Program-made: the position numbers and the translations under genes
The notes under the pieces: generated by a model
What the model was told of the DNA's origin: nothing
Database searches by the model: none
What the model saw: the letters and a program-made list of their open reading frames with translations, nothing else
DNA from: Pseudomonas monteilii NBRC 103158 = DSM 14164
GTDB lineage: Bacteria; Pseudomonadota; Gammaproteobacteria; Pseudomonadales; Pseudomonadaceae
Assembly (NCBI RefSeq): GCF_000730605.1
Contig: NZ_BBIS01000017.1
Location: 1-64,000, forward strand
DNA: 64,000 bases
Direction: 5' to 3'
Shown: positions 9,123 to 16,512 of the stretch, piece after piece
Layout of the letters: the number at the start of each line of letters is the position of its first letter
Position numbering within the stretch: the stretch's first letter is position 1

Positions 9123-10315
9123 AGGTGTTGATGAACCGACTGGCGCGTACCTGGCTGGGGGGCGCACTGTGGTTTGTCACGCCTGTCGTCATGGCACTCG
9201 ACGTGACGATCACGGCGCAGTATCTGGGCGGGGGTACGGGGCGCTTCGACAACACCACCCCGCCAGGCGGGCTTTGCAGCAGTTGGGGCAATGCCTGCAG
9301 AAACCGTACTACGGTGACATTACCCATCACCTATGACAAGAAGACCACCAAGGGCGCTGTTGATCCACGCGATCATTTCTATGTCAGTTTGCCGGCCAGG
9401 CGCGAGGTTGATGTCTATCACGACATCACGGGAGAGTCGCGTCGCCTTACGTTCGAGTGGACTGCGCTTAGTCAACACGTGCAGACCAGCGGCTCTATTT
9501 ATGATCACCCGCTTTATAATCGGATACTCAGTGGGGGGTGTCGTGAGCGTGGGTACGTTTCCCAAATGCGGCCTGCCAAAGTCAGCTATCTTTGGGACGT
9601 CGAGCAGCCGACTGCGCCTTCGCCTTGCTGGAGTTATAGTCGCACAGCCCCGGAAGGACGAGTGGAAGTCGCCTCGGTGCTGGAGACCAGCGTCGCCTAT
9701 GAAATGACCACCACACCCCCTTTTCGCATGCCCAGTGGCACTTATCGCGGCAGCCTGACCTACAGCATCGGCCCAAGGGGGGACTTTGACTTTGGCAACG
9801 ATGTCACTGCCCTGAGTGGCAGCAGCCTGACCGTAAATTTTGTGCTCGACGTGCAGCACGCCTTCCTCTTCGAGTTCCCGCCTGGCTCCGAGCGCGCGGT
9901 GCTTGAACCGCCAGGGGGCTGGCAAGCTTGGTTGGCCGGCGGCAAGCCACCGCAGCGGCTCAATCGCGACCTGCCATTCAGGGCCTGGTCGACAGGCCCG
10001 TTCAAGGTTTACAAGCTCTGCCAGTACGATGTGGGTCCCGAGTGCGGGATTCGCAACGAGCACAACGACCAGGTGCCGGTACTGGTCGCACTCACGCTCC
10101 CAGGGGGTATCCAGCACGCGGGGGGGCAGGTTGAACGCCTTGCCCTGCCAAGCGGCGCTCAGGCGGCGCTGCAGTTCGACGCTGTGACACCGACCCTCAA
10201 CCGTCGCGGCCAGTTGCATTTCGACGTTGAACGTAGCCAGGTGCAAAATATGCTGAGGCATCCCGGCAGTACCTACACCGGACAGGTAACCGTCGTATTC
10301 GATGCTGAACTGTAG
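9119..10315 (+). CDS. CS1-type pilus tip adhesin (CooD/CfaE-like)
   Basis: A 398-residue secreted protein with a signal peptide ending near TPVVMA. It begins LDVTITAQYLGGG and contains several cysteines (in LCSSWGNAC, SGGC and APSPCW), as expected for an adhesin domain joined to a C-terminal pilin-like domain. Its length and last place in the operon match the CooD/CfaE minor tip subunits of CS1-type pili. Translation is coupled to the chaperone by an ATGA overlap. The receptor cannot be inferred. The gene order pilin-usher-chaperone-adhesin differs from the cooB-A-C-D order of enterotoxigenic E. coli. Confidence 0.78.
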   Translation: MKVLMNRLARTWLGGALWFVTPVVMALDVTITAQYLGGGTGRFDNTTPPGGLCSSWGNACRNRTTVTLPITYDKKTTKGAVDPRDHFYVSLPARREVDVYHDITGESRRLTFEWTALSQHVQTSGSIYDHPLYNRILSGGCRERGYVSQMRPAKVSYLWDVEQPTAPSPCWSYSRTAPEGRVEVASVLETSVAYEMTTTPPFRMPSGTYRGSLTYSIGPRGDFDFGNDVTALSGSSLTVNFVLDVQHAFLFEFPPGSERAVLEPPGGWQAWLAGGKPPQRLNRDLPFRAWSTGPFKVYKLCQYDVGPECGIRNEHNDQVPVLVALTLPGGIQHAGGQVERLALPSGAQAALQFDAVTPTLNRRGQLHFDVERSQVQNMLRHPGSTYTGQVTVVFDAEL

Positions 10316-10338
10316 GCATCACCAACGAGAGAGGCACC

Positions 10339-10965
10339 ATGCACACAGCCCTGGTGGTCGATGACCACCCCTTCATCCGTGCCACCGTCTGCATGCTGCT
10401 GCGCCAGCAGCGTGTGCAGGTGGTCGGCCAGGCAGACAACGGCATAGACGCCGTGCGCCTGGTGCGCGAGCTGGTGCCGGACCTGGTGATCCTCGACATC
10501 GCGATGCCAGGCCTGGACGGGTTGGAAGTGATCGCCCGTATCAAGGCCTGCGGCCTTTCGTGCAAGGTCGTGGTGCTGACCTCGCAACTGGCCGAGGCGT
10601 ACTCGCTGCGTTGCCTGCAGGCCGGTGCCGCAGGTTATGTGGCCAAGACCGATGACCTGGACGAACTGGGCAAGGCCGTCGCTGCCGTGTTGTCGGGCTT
10701 CACTTATTACCCCGAAGTGGCCATGAGCTCCGTGTGCAGGCAGGACCTGCGCGCCAGTGAGGCCCAGTGCATCGCCAGCCTCACCGACCGCGAATTGACG
10801 GTGCTGCTGTACCTGGCCCGTGGCTATGGCAACAAGGCTATCGGTGAAGCCATGCTGTTGAGCAACAAGACCATCAGCACCTACAAAACGCGCCTGCTGG
10901 AAAAGCTCAGGCTCACTTCGGTCATTGACCTGGCGGATTTCGCACGCCGTAACCAACTGATCTGA
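10339..10965 (+). CDS. NarL/LuxR-type response regulator linked to the pilus operon
   Basis: A 208-residue two-component regulator. It has an N-terminal receiver domain with acidic residues at VVDDH (positions 8-9), phospho-acceptor Asp53 (LVILDIAMPG) and conserved Lys near position 107. A C-terminal LuxR-type helix-turn-helix (about 148-203) includes LTDRELTVLLYLARGYGNKA. It is most like the BvgA/RcsB/RocA group of regulators that control fimbriae. It starts 23 bases after the adhesin stop with GAGAGAGG upstream, so it is probably co-transcribed and may autoregulate the operon. The cognate kinase is not in the window. Confidence 0.85.
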   Translation: MHTALVVDDHPFIRATVCMLLRQQRVQVVGQADNGIDAVRLVRELVPDLVILDIAMPGLDGLEVIARIKACGLSCKVVVLTSQLAEAYSLRCLQAGAAGYVAKTDDLDELGKAVAAVLSGFTYYPEVAMSSVCRQDLRASEAQCIASLTDRELTVLLYLARGYGNKAIGEAMLLSNKTISTYKTRLLEKLRLTSVIDLADFARRNQLI

Positions 10966-11010
10966 ACGTGCATTTGCGTGACCCTGAAGCCATGTCGTTG
11001 GCGTTGATCC

Positions 11011-11733
11011 ATGTCGTTGCGTGTACTGGTGGTAGATGATGCGTTGATCAACCGCTTGTTGCTGTCACAACAGCTCGATCATATCGGGCATCAGGTTCAA
11101 CTGGCCGAGGACGGCGCACAGGCGCTACGCCTGTGGCTCGGTGGTCATTTTGATGGGGTGATCACCGACTGCGGCATGCCTCGGCTTGACGGGTATGCCC
11201 TGGCGCGCGCCATCCGTGAGCACGAGCGGCGAAGTGGCCGGCCACAGTGCCGGGTTATCGGCATGACGGCTACGGTTACACCCGCAGTTCGGGCGCGTTG
11301 CCGCGCAGCCGGGATGGATGACTGCCTGCTGAAGCCGCTGAGCCTGAAGCGCCTGGTGCAAACGTTGGCCCCGATCAGCCCTGCAGTGCTCGACATTGAA
11401 CATGTGCAGCGCCTTGTGGGTTACGACAAGGCAGCACTGCACGCGTTACTGGAAGCGTTGCGCACCAGCAACGTTCAAGACTTTCAGCAACTGAGCAAGT
11501 TACAGGAGAACGTTGAGGCCTTGGGCCAACTCGCCCATCGCATCAAAGGGGCTGCGCGCATCGCCCGCGCCAGGGAAGTGGTTTACCAATGCGAGCGCCT
11601 GGAACGCCAATGTAGCGACAAGACGCTCGCACCCGTCGACCTGAAAAGGGACGTGGAGGCACTTCGCCAAGCGATGCTGTACCTCGATCGCCAACTGGCC
11701 TCACACGCCCTGCGGTCAAATCATGCCGAGTAA
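11011..11733 (+). CDS. Stand-alone REC-Hpt phosphorelay protein
   Basis: A 240-residue protein with a receiver domain (phospho-acceptor Asp53 in ITDCGMPRLDG, Lys109 in LLKPL) followed by a histidine phosphotransfer domain with His176 in LAHRIKGAAR. This is the arrangement found at the C-terminus of BvgS/EvgS/RocS-type unorthodox sensor kinases, but no periplasmic, HAMP, PAS or kinase domain is attached, and no reading frame for one lies upstream. It probably relays phosphate from a kinase encoded elsewhere to the adjacent LuxR-type regulator. Its 3-prime end overlaps the convergent DUF3309 gene by 18 bases. Confidence 0.82.
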   Translation: MSLRVLVVDDALINRLLLSQQLDHIGHQVQLAEDGAQALRLWLGGHFDGVITDCGMPRLDGYALARAIREHERRSGRPQCRVIGMTATVTPAVRARCRAAGMDDCLLKPLSLKRLVQTLAPISPAVLDIEHVQRLVGYDKAALHALLEALRTSNVQDFQQLSKLQENVEALGQLAHRIKGAARIARAREVVYQCERLERQCSDKTLAPVDLKRDVEALRQAMLYLDRQLASHALRSNHAE

Positions 11734-11868
11734 CAGGAGCACCAGCAGAATCACCAGTATCACGCCCACGATGCCCGAAGGGCCGTAGCCCCAGCTGCGC
11801 GAGTGTGGGAAGACCGGTAAGCCACCAATCAGCAGAAGGATCAGGATGATGATGAGAATCGTGGTCAT
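11716..11868 (-). CDS. DUF3309 small membrane protein
   Basis: A 50-residue hydrophobic peptide with two membrane segments (MTTILIIILILLLIGGLPVF, then a GVILVILLVLLLLG segment) separated by HSRSWGYGPSG. This is the typical pattern of the DUF3309 family, which is common in pseudomonads and has no known function. An AAGGA ribosome binding site lies a few bases before the ATG. The gene converges on the REC-Hpt gene and shares its last 18 bases. Confidence 0.8.
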   Translation of the reverse strand: MTTILIIILILLLIGGLPVFPHSRSWGYGPSGIVGVILVILLVLLLLGMI

Positions 11869-12088
11869 GACGGAATCCTTGCATGGTTGAGGGTCAAGGG
11901 CCTCTGACGGCTGGCCTCTTGTAAGTAAAGACCGGCGCCGCGAGGGAAAGATTCCATTTGTGTGCAGCCAGGCAGGTGTAACTGACCATGCAGTCATGCC
12001 CACCCATTCACTACCCTGATGAACCCTGCCTGTCCGCCTGGTCTTGATTAGACTCGCTGCACAACCACTTGGAACAAGGCCAGCCACC

Positions 12089-12898
12089 ATGCAAAAACGC
12101 ATCATGATCACCGGCGCCGGGTCCGGCCTCGGCCGCGAGATCGCCCTGCGCTGGGCGCGTGAGGGCTGGCGCCTGGCGCTGGCCGATGTCAATGAGGCCA
12201 GCCTGCGCGAAACACTTGCGCTGGTCCGCGCCGCTGGCGGCGATGGCTTCGTTCAGCGCTGTGACGTGCGTGACTATAGCCAGCTGACAGCCCTGGCCCA
12301 GGCCTGCACCGAGCAGTTCGGCGGTATCGACGTGATCGTCAACAATGCCGGTGTTGCCTCGGGCGGGTTCTTTGCCGAACTGTCGCTGGAAGACTGGGAC
12401 TGGCAGATCGCGGTCAACCTGATGGGCGTGGTCAAGGGCTGCAAGGCCTTTTTGCCGCTGCTGGAGCGCAGCAAGGGCCGCATCATCAACGTCGCCTCCA
12501 TGGCTGCGTTGATGCAGGGCCCAGGCATGAGCAACTACAACGTGGCCAAGGCCGGCGTGCTGGCCCTGTCTGAAAGCCTGCTGGTGGAACTGCGCCAGCT
12601 GGAGGTGGCGGTGCATGTGGTGTGCCCCTCGTTCTTCCAGACCAATCTGCTGGACTCGTTCCGTGGCCCGAACCCGGCGATGAAAGCGCAGGTTGGCAAG
12701 TTGCTGGAAAGCTCGCCGATCAGCGCGGCGGACATTGCCGAGTACATCTACCAGCAAGTCGCTGCTGGCGACTTCCTCATCCTGCCTCACGAGGCAGGGC
12801 GACAGGCCTGGCAATTGAAGCGTCAGGCCCCGGAGCGGCTGTATGACGAGATGGCCGAAATGGCCGTAAAAATGCGGGTAAAAGCGCTGCCTCGATGA
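12089..12898 (+). CDS. Short-chain dehydrogenase/reductase (classical SDR)
   Basis: A 269-residue SDR with the NAD(P)-binding motif TGAGSGLG near the N-terminus, NNAG near residue 88, and the catalytic Ser-Tyr-Lys pattern (ASMAALMQGPGMSNYNVAK). The substrate is unknown. The long C-terminal tail (RQAWQLKRQAPERLYDEMAE) is typical of SDRs annotated as general oxidoreductases in Pseudomonas. The ATG at 12089 is chosen because the nucleotide-binding strand then begins at residue 5; the in-frame codon at 12044 would add an unusual N-terminus. It is divergent from DUF3309. Confidence 0.85.
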   Translation: MQKRIMITGAGSGLGREIALRWAREGWRLALADVNEASLRETLALVRAAGGDGFVQRCDVRDYSQLTALAQACTEQFGGIDVIVNNAGVASGGFFAELSLEDWDWQIAVNLMGVVKGCKAFLPLLERSKGRIINVASMAALMQGPGMSNYNVAKAGVLALSESLLVELRQLEVAVHVVCPSFFQTNLLDSFRGPNPAMKAQVGKLLESSPISAADIAEYIYQQVAAGDFLILPHEAGRQAWQLKRQAPERLYDEMAEMAVKMRVKALPR

Positions 12899-13018
12899 AT
12901 CTACTGTAGGAGAAGTTACCCCGAGATGTAGGGTTCTTCTGAATAGCGGTGGAGCTATTGAGTAGCCGAATACTTACGCGTCAGGCTCCGTTTTTCCCTT
13001 TCGCTGGAGGAACGGAAC

Positions 13019-13198
13019 ATGCTGGTAATTGGGCGCGAAGTCGGCGAGATCATCGTGATCGGTGATGACATTCGGATAATGGTGGTAGATACCCGGGATG
13101 GGGTCGTGCGCTTTGGCGTCGATGCCCCGCGTGAGGTGCCGGTGCATCGGGCCGAGGTGTACAAGCGCATCAAAGCGGCGAAGCAGGGCAAGGCCTGA
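13019..13198 (+). CDS. rsmI: RsmI, CsrA-family RNA-binding post-transcriptional regulator
   Basis: A 59-residue CsrA/RsmA paralogue. It begins MLVIGREVGEIIVIGDDI and ends with the helix VPVHRAEVYKRIKAAKQ, matching CsrA along its whole length. Arg44 (in VHR), which is essential for RNA binding, is present. The usual Thr5 and Arg7 of MLILTRRVGE are replaced by Gly5 and Glu7. P. putida has three paralogues (RsmA, RsmE, RsmI); this divergent form and its neighbours match RsmI. CTGGAGGAACGGAAC precedes the ATG: a good ribosome binding site that also holds three GGA motifs, so Rsm autoregulation or cross-regulation is possible. It converges on yheU with only 4 bases between stops. Confidence 0.9.
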   Translation: MLVIGREVGEIIVIGDDIRIMVVDTRDGVVRFGVDAPREVPVHRAEVYKRIKAAKQGKA

Positions 13199-13202
13199 CC
13201 CG

Positions 13203-13430
13203 CTATTCCAGTAGCTCACGGGGCACGTCATGCTTGGCCAGCAACTGGCACTGTTGGCTCTCAAGGTCGAACAGGATGAACGCCTGCCCCTTGGCCAATG
13301 CCTGGCGTACCCGCAGCACACGGGTTTCCAGTGGGGTATCGTCGCCATTGTCGGTGCCGTCGCGGGTGACGAAGTCTTCGATCAGGCGGGTCAGGGTTTC
13401 GGCTTGCAGTTGGTCGTAGGGGATCAGCAT
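13203..13430 (-). CDS. yheU: YheU family (UPF0270) small protein
   Basis: A 75-residue soluble protein beginning MLIPYDQLQAETLTRLIEDF, with ETRVLRVRQALAKGQAFILFD in the middle. This matches the UPF0270/YheU family, whose function is unknown. The reading frame extends upstream to 13475, but the family always starts at MLIPY (13430). It is convergent with rsmI and downstream of the NAGGN genes on the same strand, separated by a hairpin. Confidence 0.85.
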   Translation of the reverse strand: MLIPYDQLQAETLTRLIEDFVTRDGTDNGDDTPLETRVLRVRQALAKGQAFILFDLESQQCQLLAKHDVPRELLE

Positions 13431-13484
13431 GGTAGGTGTTGTCTGAAGTAGGTGTGGGCATGCTACGCGAAACATTCGTTATTT

Positions 13485-13505
13485 TGGGGCCGCTTTGCGG
13501 CCCCA
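13485..13505 (-). terminator. Hairpin after the NAGGN peptidase gene
   Basis: TGGGGCCGC and GCGGCCCCA pair perfectly (9 bp) around a 3-base loop, beginning 6 bases past the peptidase stop. The U-run is weak in this orientation, so termination is likely but perhaps partial. Confidence 0.55.
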
Positions 13506-13511
13506 GGCCCC

Positions 13512-14696
13512 TCAGCCTTTATTGCCAACCAGGCTGTCCACCGCCGGCACCCGCGTGTCGCTCTCCATTTGCGCATCATGCTCCAACTGGTGGCTGAAGC
13601 GCTCGAGCGAAGCATTGGCTGGCTGCGAATCGCTGGCGAACACCGGTGGGCTCAACAGGTAAGCCGACAACAACCGGCTGAGTGCCGCCAGGCTGTCGAT
13701 ATGGGTACGCTCATAGCCATGGGTGGCATCACAACCGAATGCCACCAGCGCCGTACGAATATCGTGCCCCGCGGTCACCGCCGAATGGGCGTCGCTGAAG
13801 TAATAGCGGAAGAGGTCGCGCCGCACCGGCAGGTCATGGTCGCCGGCCAGTTTCAGCAGGTGCCGGGACAAGTGGTAGTCGTAAGGCCCCGACGAATCCT
13901 GCATGGCCACGCTCACCGCATGTTCGCTGGACGCTTGGCCGGGCGCTACCGGGGCAATGTCGATGCCGACGAACTCGCTGACATCCCAGGGCAGGGCGCC
14001 CGCCGCTCCCGAGCCGGTTTCTTCGGTGATGGTGAACAGTGGGTGGCAGTCGATCAGTGGCTGCTGACCGCTTTCAACCACGGCCTTCAGTGCCGCCAGC
14101 AGCGCGGCTACGCCGGCCTTGTCGTCCAGGTGGCGGGCGCTGATGTGACCGCTCTCGGTGAACTCGGGCAAGGGGTCGAAGGCCACGAAATCACCAATGC
14201 TCACGCCCAGCGCCTCGCAATCGGCACGGGTGGCGCAATAGGCATCTAGGCGCACTTCCACATGGTCCCAGCTGACCGGCATCTGGTCGATGGCGGTGTT
14301 GAAGGCATGCCCGCTGGCCATCAGCGGCAGCACGCTGCCACGGTATACGCCAGTATCGGTGAATACGCTGACGCGGCTGCCTTCGGCGAAGCGGCTGGAC
14401 CAGCAACCCACCGGTGCCAGGGCCAGGCGGCCATTGTCCTGCAGCTGGCGCACGCTGGCACCGATGGTGTCCAGGTGGGCGGATACGGCACGGTCGGGGG
14501 AGGTTTGCCGGCCTTTGAGGGTGGCGCGGATGGTACCGCGCCGGGTCAGCTCGAAGGGGATGCCCAGCTCGTCCAGGCGTTCGGCCACGTAGCGAACGAT
14601 GGTGTCGGTGAAGCCGGTGGGGCTGGGGATGGCGAGCATCTCCAGCAGCACGCGTTTGAGGTAGTCGAGATCGGGTTCGGGATGTCGGTCGGACAT
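13512..14696 (-). CDS. M42-family metallopeptidase of the NAGGN osmoprotectant locus
   Basis: A 394-residue aminopeptidase-like zinc enzyme. Metal-ligand motifs of the M42/M28 clan are visible: SAHLDTIG, RHLDDKAGVAA, TEETGSGAAG with the Glu pair, VGIDIAP, and HGYERTHIDS near the C-terminus. It is consistently found beside ngg and asnO, and is annotated as the osmoprotectant NAGGN system peptidase. It may degrade or trim N-acetylglutaminylglutamine amide or its precursor, but this is inferred from context. It follows ngg on the same strand with a REP hairpin (14723-14756) in the 67-base gap, which may lower or uncouple its expression. Confidence 0.88.
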   Translation of the reverse strand: MSDRHPEPDLDYLKRVLLEMLAIPSPTGFTDTIVRYVAERLDELGIPFELTRRGTIRATLKGRQTSPDRAVSAHLDTIGASVRQLQDNGRLALAPVGCWSSRFAEGSRVSVFTDTGVYRGSVLPLMASGHAFNTAIDQMPVSWDHVEVRLDAYCATRADCEALGVSIGDFVAFDPLPEFTESGHISARHLDDKAGVAALLAALKAVVESGQQPLIDCHPLFTITEETGSGAAGALPWDVSEFVGIDIAPVAPGQASSEHAVSVAMQDSSGPYDYHLSRHLLKLAGDHDLPVRRDLFRYYFSDAHSAVTAGHDIRTALVAFGCDATHGYERTHIDSLAALSRLLSAYLLSPPVFASDSQPANASLERFSHQLEHDAQMESDTRVPAVDSLVGNKG

Positions 14697-14722
14697 GGTC
14701 GGGGACTCCTTTAATCCTGTGC

Positions 14723-14756
14723 TGGCCTCTTCGCGGGCTTGCCTGCGAAGAGGCCA
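14723..14756. repeat. REP-type hairpin within the NAGGN operon
   Basis: TGGCCTCTTCGC and GCGAAGAGGCCA form a 12-bp perfect stem with a 10-base loop (GGGCTTGCCT). The sequence is the same kind as the hairpins at 22111 and 31459 and resembles the P. putida REP element. It lies between ngg and the peptidase gene. Confidence 0.75.
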
Positions 14757-14763
14757 TCAGCAG

Positions 14764-16509
14764 TTACGCCAAAGGCCGGCTATGCGGAAACAGCAAGTCG
14801 ATGAATCGCTCGGCCGTGGGCTGCGGTTCATGGTTGGCCAACCCGGCACGCTCGTTGGCCTCGATGATCACGTACTCCGGCTGCCCGGCATCGCGCACCA
14901 TGAAGTCCAGCCCCACCACCGGTATCTCCAGTGCCCGCGCAGCGCGCACGGCAGCGTCGGCCAGTACCGGGTGCAGGCGTTCGGTCACGTCTTCCAGGGT
15001 GCCGCCGGTGTGCAGGTTGGCGGTGCGCCGCACGGCCAGGCGCTGGTCGGCGGGCAATACGTCGTCATAGCCAAAGCCTGCCGCCCGTAACGTGCGCTCG
15101 GTTTCATCGTCCAGCGGAATGCGGCTTTCACCAAAGGTCGCCGCCTGGCGACGGCGGCTCTGGGCATCGATCAACTGGCGGATGCTATGCCTGCCATCGC
15201 CCAGTACCTGAGCCGGGTGGCGGATGGCAGCGGCCACCACTTCGTAGCCGATCACCACGATGCGCAGGTCGAACCCGGCATGAAAGCTCTCCAGCAGCAC
15301 GCGGCTGTCAAATTGACGGGCGTGCGCCACGGCGCGGGTGATGTCGTCGATGCAGGTCAGGTTTACCGCCACGCCCTGGCCTTGCTCACCATCCACCGGC
15401 TTGACCACCACTGCGCCATGCTCGTCGAGAAACGCCAGGTTGTCGTCGGCATTGCCCGCCAGCTGCTGCGCCGGCACCTGCAGCCCGGCGTTGTGCAGTG
15501 CGTGCCGGGTCAGGCGTTTGTCCTGGCACAGGGTCATGGTCACGGCGCTGGTCAGGTCACTGAGCGATTCGCGGCAGCGAATGCGCCGCCCGCCCAGGCT
15601 CAGGGTGAACAGGCCGCCAGCGGCGTCGTCTACCTGCACGTCGATACCCCGGCGCAGGGCCTCGTCAACGATGATGCGGGCGTAGGGGTTCAGCTCGGCT
15701 TCAGGGCCCGGGCCCAAAAACAGCTGCTGATTGATGCCGTTCTTGCGCTTGACCGCGAAGGTGGGCAGGTTGCGAAACCCCAGTTTCTGGTACAGGCGCT
15801 TGGCCTGGCGGTTGTCGTGCAGCACTGACAGGTCGAGGTAGGCCAAGCCCCGGCTCATGAAGTGCTCGATCAGGTGGCGCACCAGCACTTCACCCACGCC
15901 GGGGCGGGTGCATTGCGGGTCCACTGCCAGGCACCACAGGCTGCTGCCGTGCTCCGGGTCGTCGAAGGCCTTGGCGTGGTTCAGGCCCATGACGCTACCG
16001 ATCACCGCGCCGTTGTCTTCGTCTTCGGCTAGCCAGAACACCGGGCCGCCCAGGTGCCGGGGGGTGAGCAGCGCGGCGTCCACCGGCAACATGCCGCGTG
16101 CTTGATACAGGGTGTTGATGGCCTGCCAGTCGGCCGGGTTCTGTGCCCGGCGTACGCGAAAGCCGCGGAACACCCGCTGCGCCGGACGGTAGTCGGTGAA
16201 CCACAGGCGTAAGGTGTCGGACGGGTCGAGAAACAGCTGCTGCGGCGCCTGGGCCAGCAACTGCTGTGGCGCGGCCACGTACAGGGCGATATCGCGTTCG
16301 CCGGGGCGTTCGTCCAGCAGGTCATTCGCCAGGCTGACCGGGTTGGGGTAGGTGTGGCCGATCAGCAGTCGGCCCCAGCCACAATGCACGGCACGTGGCT
16401 GGTCGTGGGGCTGGCTGCCGTCGCCAGCCAGGCGTGCCTGCAGGCGCTCGTAGGACGGCGCCTGGCCGCGCAGCAGGCGCTGACCGTAAGCGATTTCATG
16501 GGCTTTCAT
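14764..16509 (-). CDS. ngg: N-acetylglutaminylglutamine synthetase
   Basis: A 581-residue two-domain enzyme that makes the dipeptide precursor of the compatible solute NAGGN. The N-terminal half holds a GNAT acetyltransferase domain (about residues 105-260, with LAVDPQCTRPGVGEVLVRHL as the acetyl-CoA loop). The C-terminal half is an ATP-grasp ligase (about 300-575) with GAVVVKPVDGEQGQGV and the metal-binding block YVIIEANERAG. The fusion explains acetylation and ligation in one protein. It starts 3 bases after the stop of asnO, so the two are translationally linked. NAGGN accumulates under high osmolarity in Pseudomonas. Confidence 0.93.
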   Translation of the reverse strand: MKAHEIAYGQRLLRGQAPSYERLQARLAGDGSQPHDQPRAVHCGWGRLLIGHTYPNPVSLANDLLDERPGERDIALYVAAPQQLLAQAPQQLFLDPSDTLRLWFTDYRPAQRVFRGFRVRRAQNPADWQAINTLYQARGMLPVDAALLTPRHLGGPVFWLAEDEDNGAVIGSVMGLNHAKAFDDPEHGSSLWCLAVDPQCTRPGVGEVLVRHLIEHFMSRGLAYLDLSVLHDNRQAKRLYQKLGFRNLPTFAVKRKNGINQQLFLGPGPEAELNPYARIIVDEALRRGIDVQVDDAAGGLFTLSLGGRRIRCRESLSDLTSAVTMTLCQDKRLTRHALHNAGLQVPAQQLAGNADDNLAFLDEHGAVVVKPVDGEQGQGVAVNLTCIDDITRAVAHARQFDSRVLLESFHAGFDLRIVVIGYEVVAAAIRHPAQVLGDGRHSIRQLIDAQSRRRQAATFGESRIPLDDETERTLRAAGFGYDDVLPADQRLAVRRTANLHTGGTLEDVTERLHPVLADAAVRAARALEIPVVGLDFMVRDAGQPEYVIIEANERAGLANHEPQPTAERFIDLLFPHSRPLA

Positions 16510-16512
16510 CGG

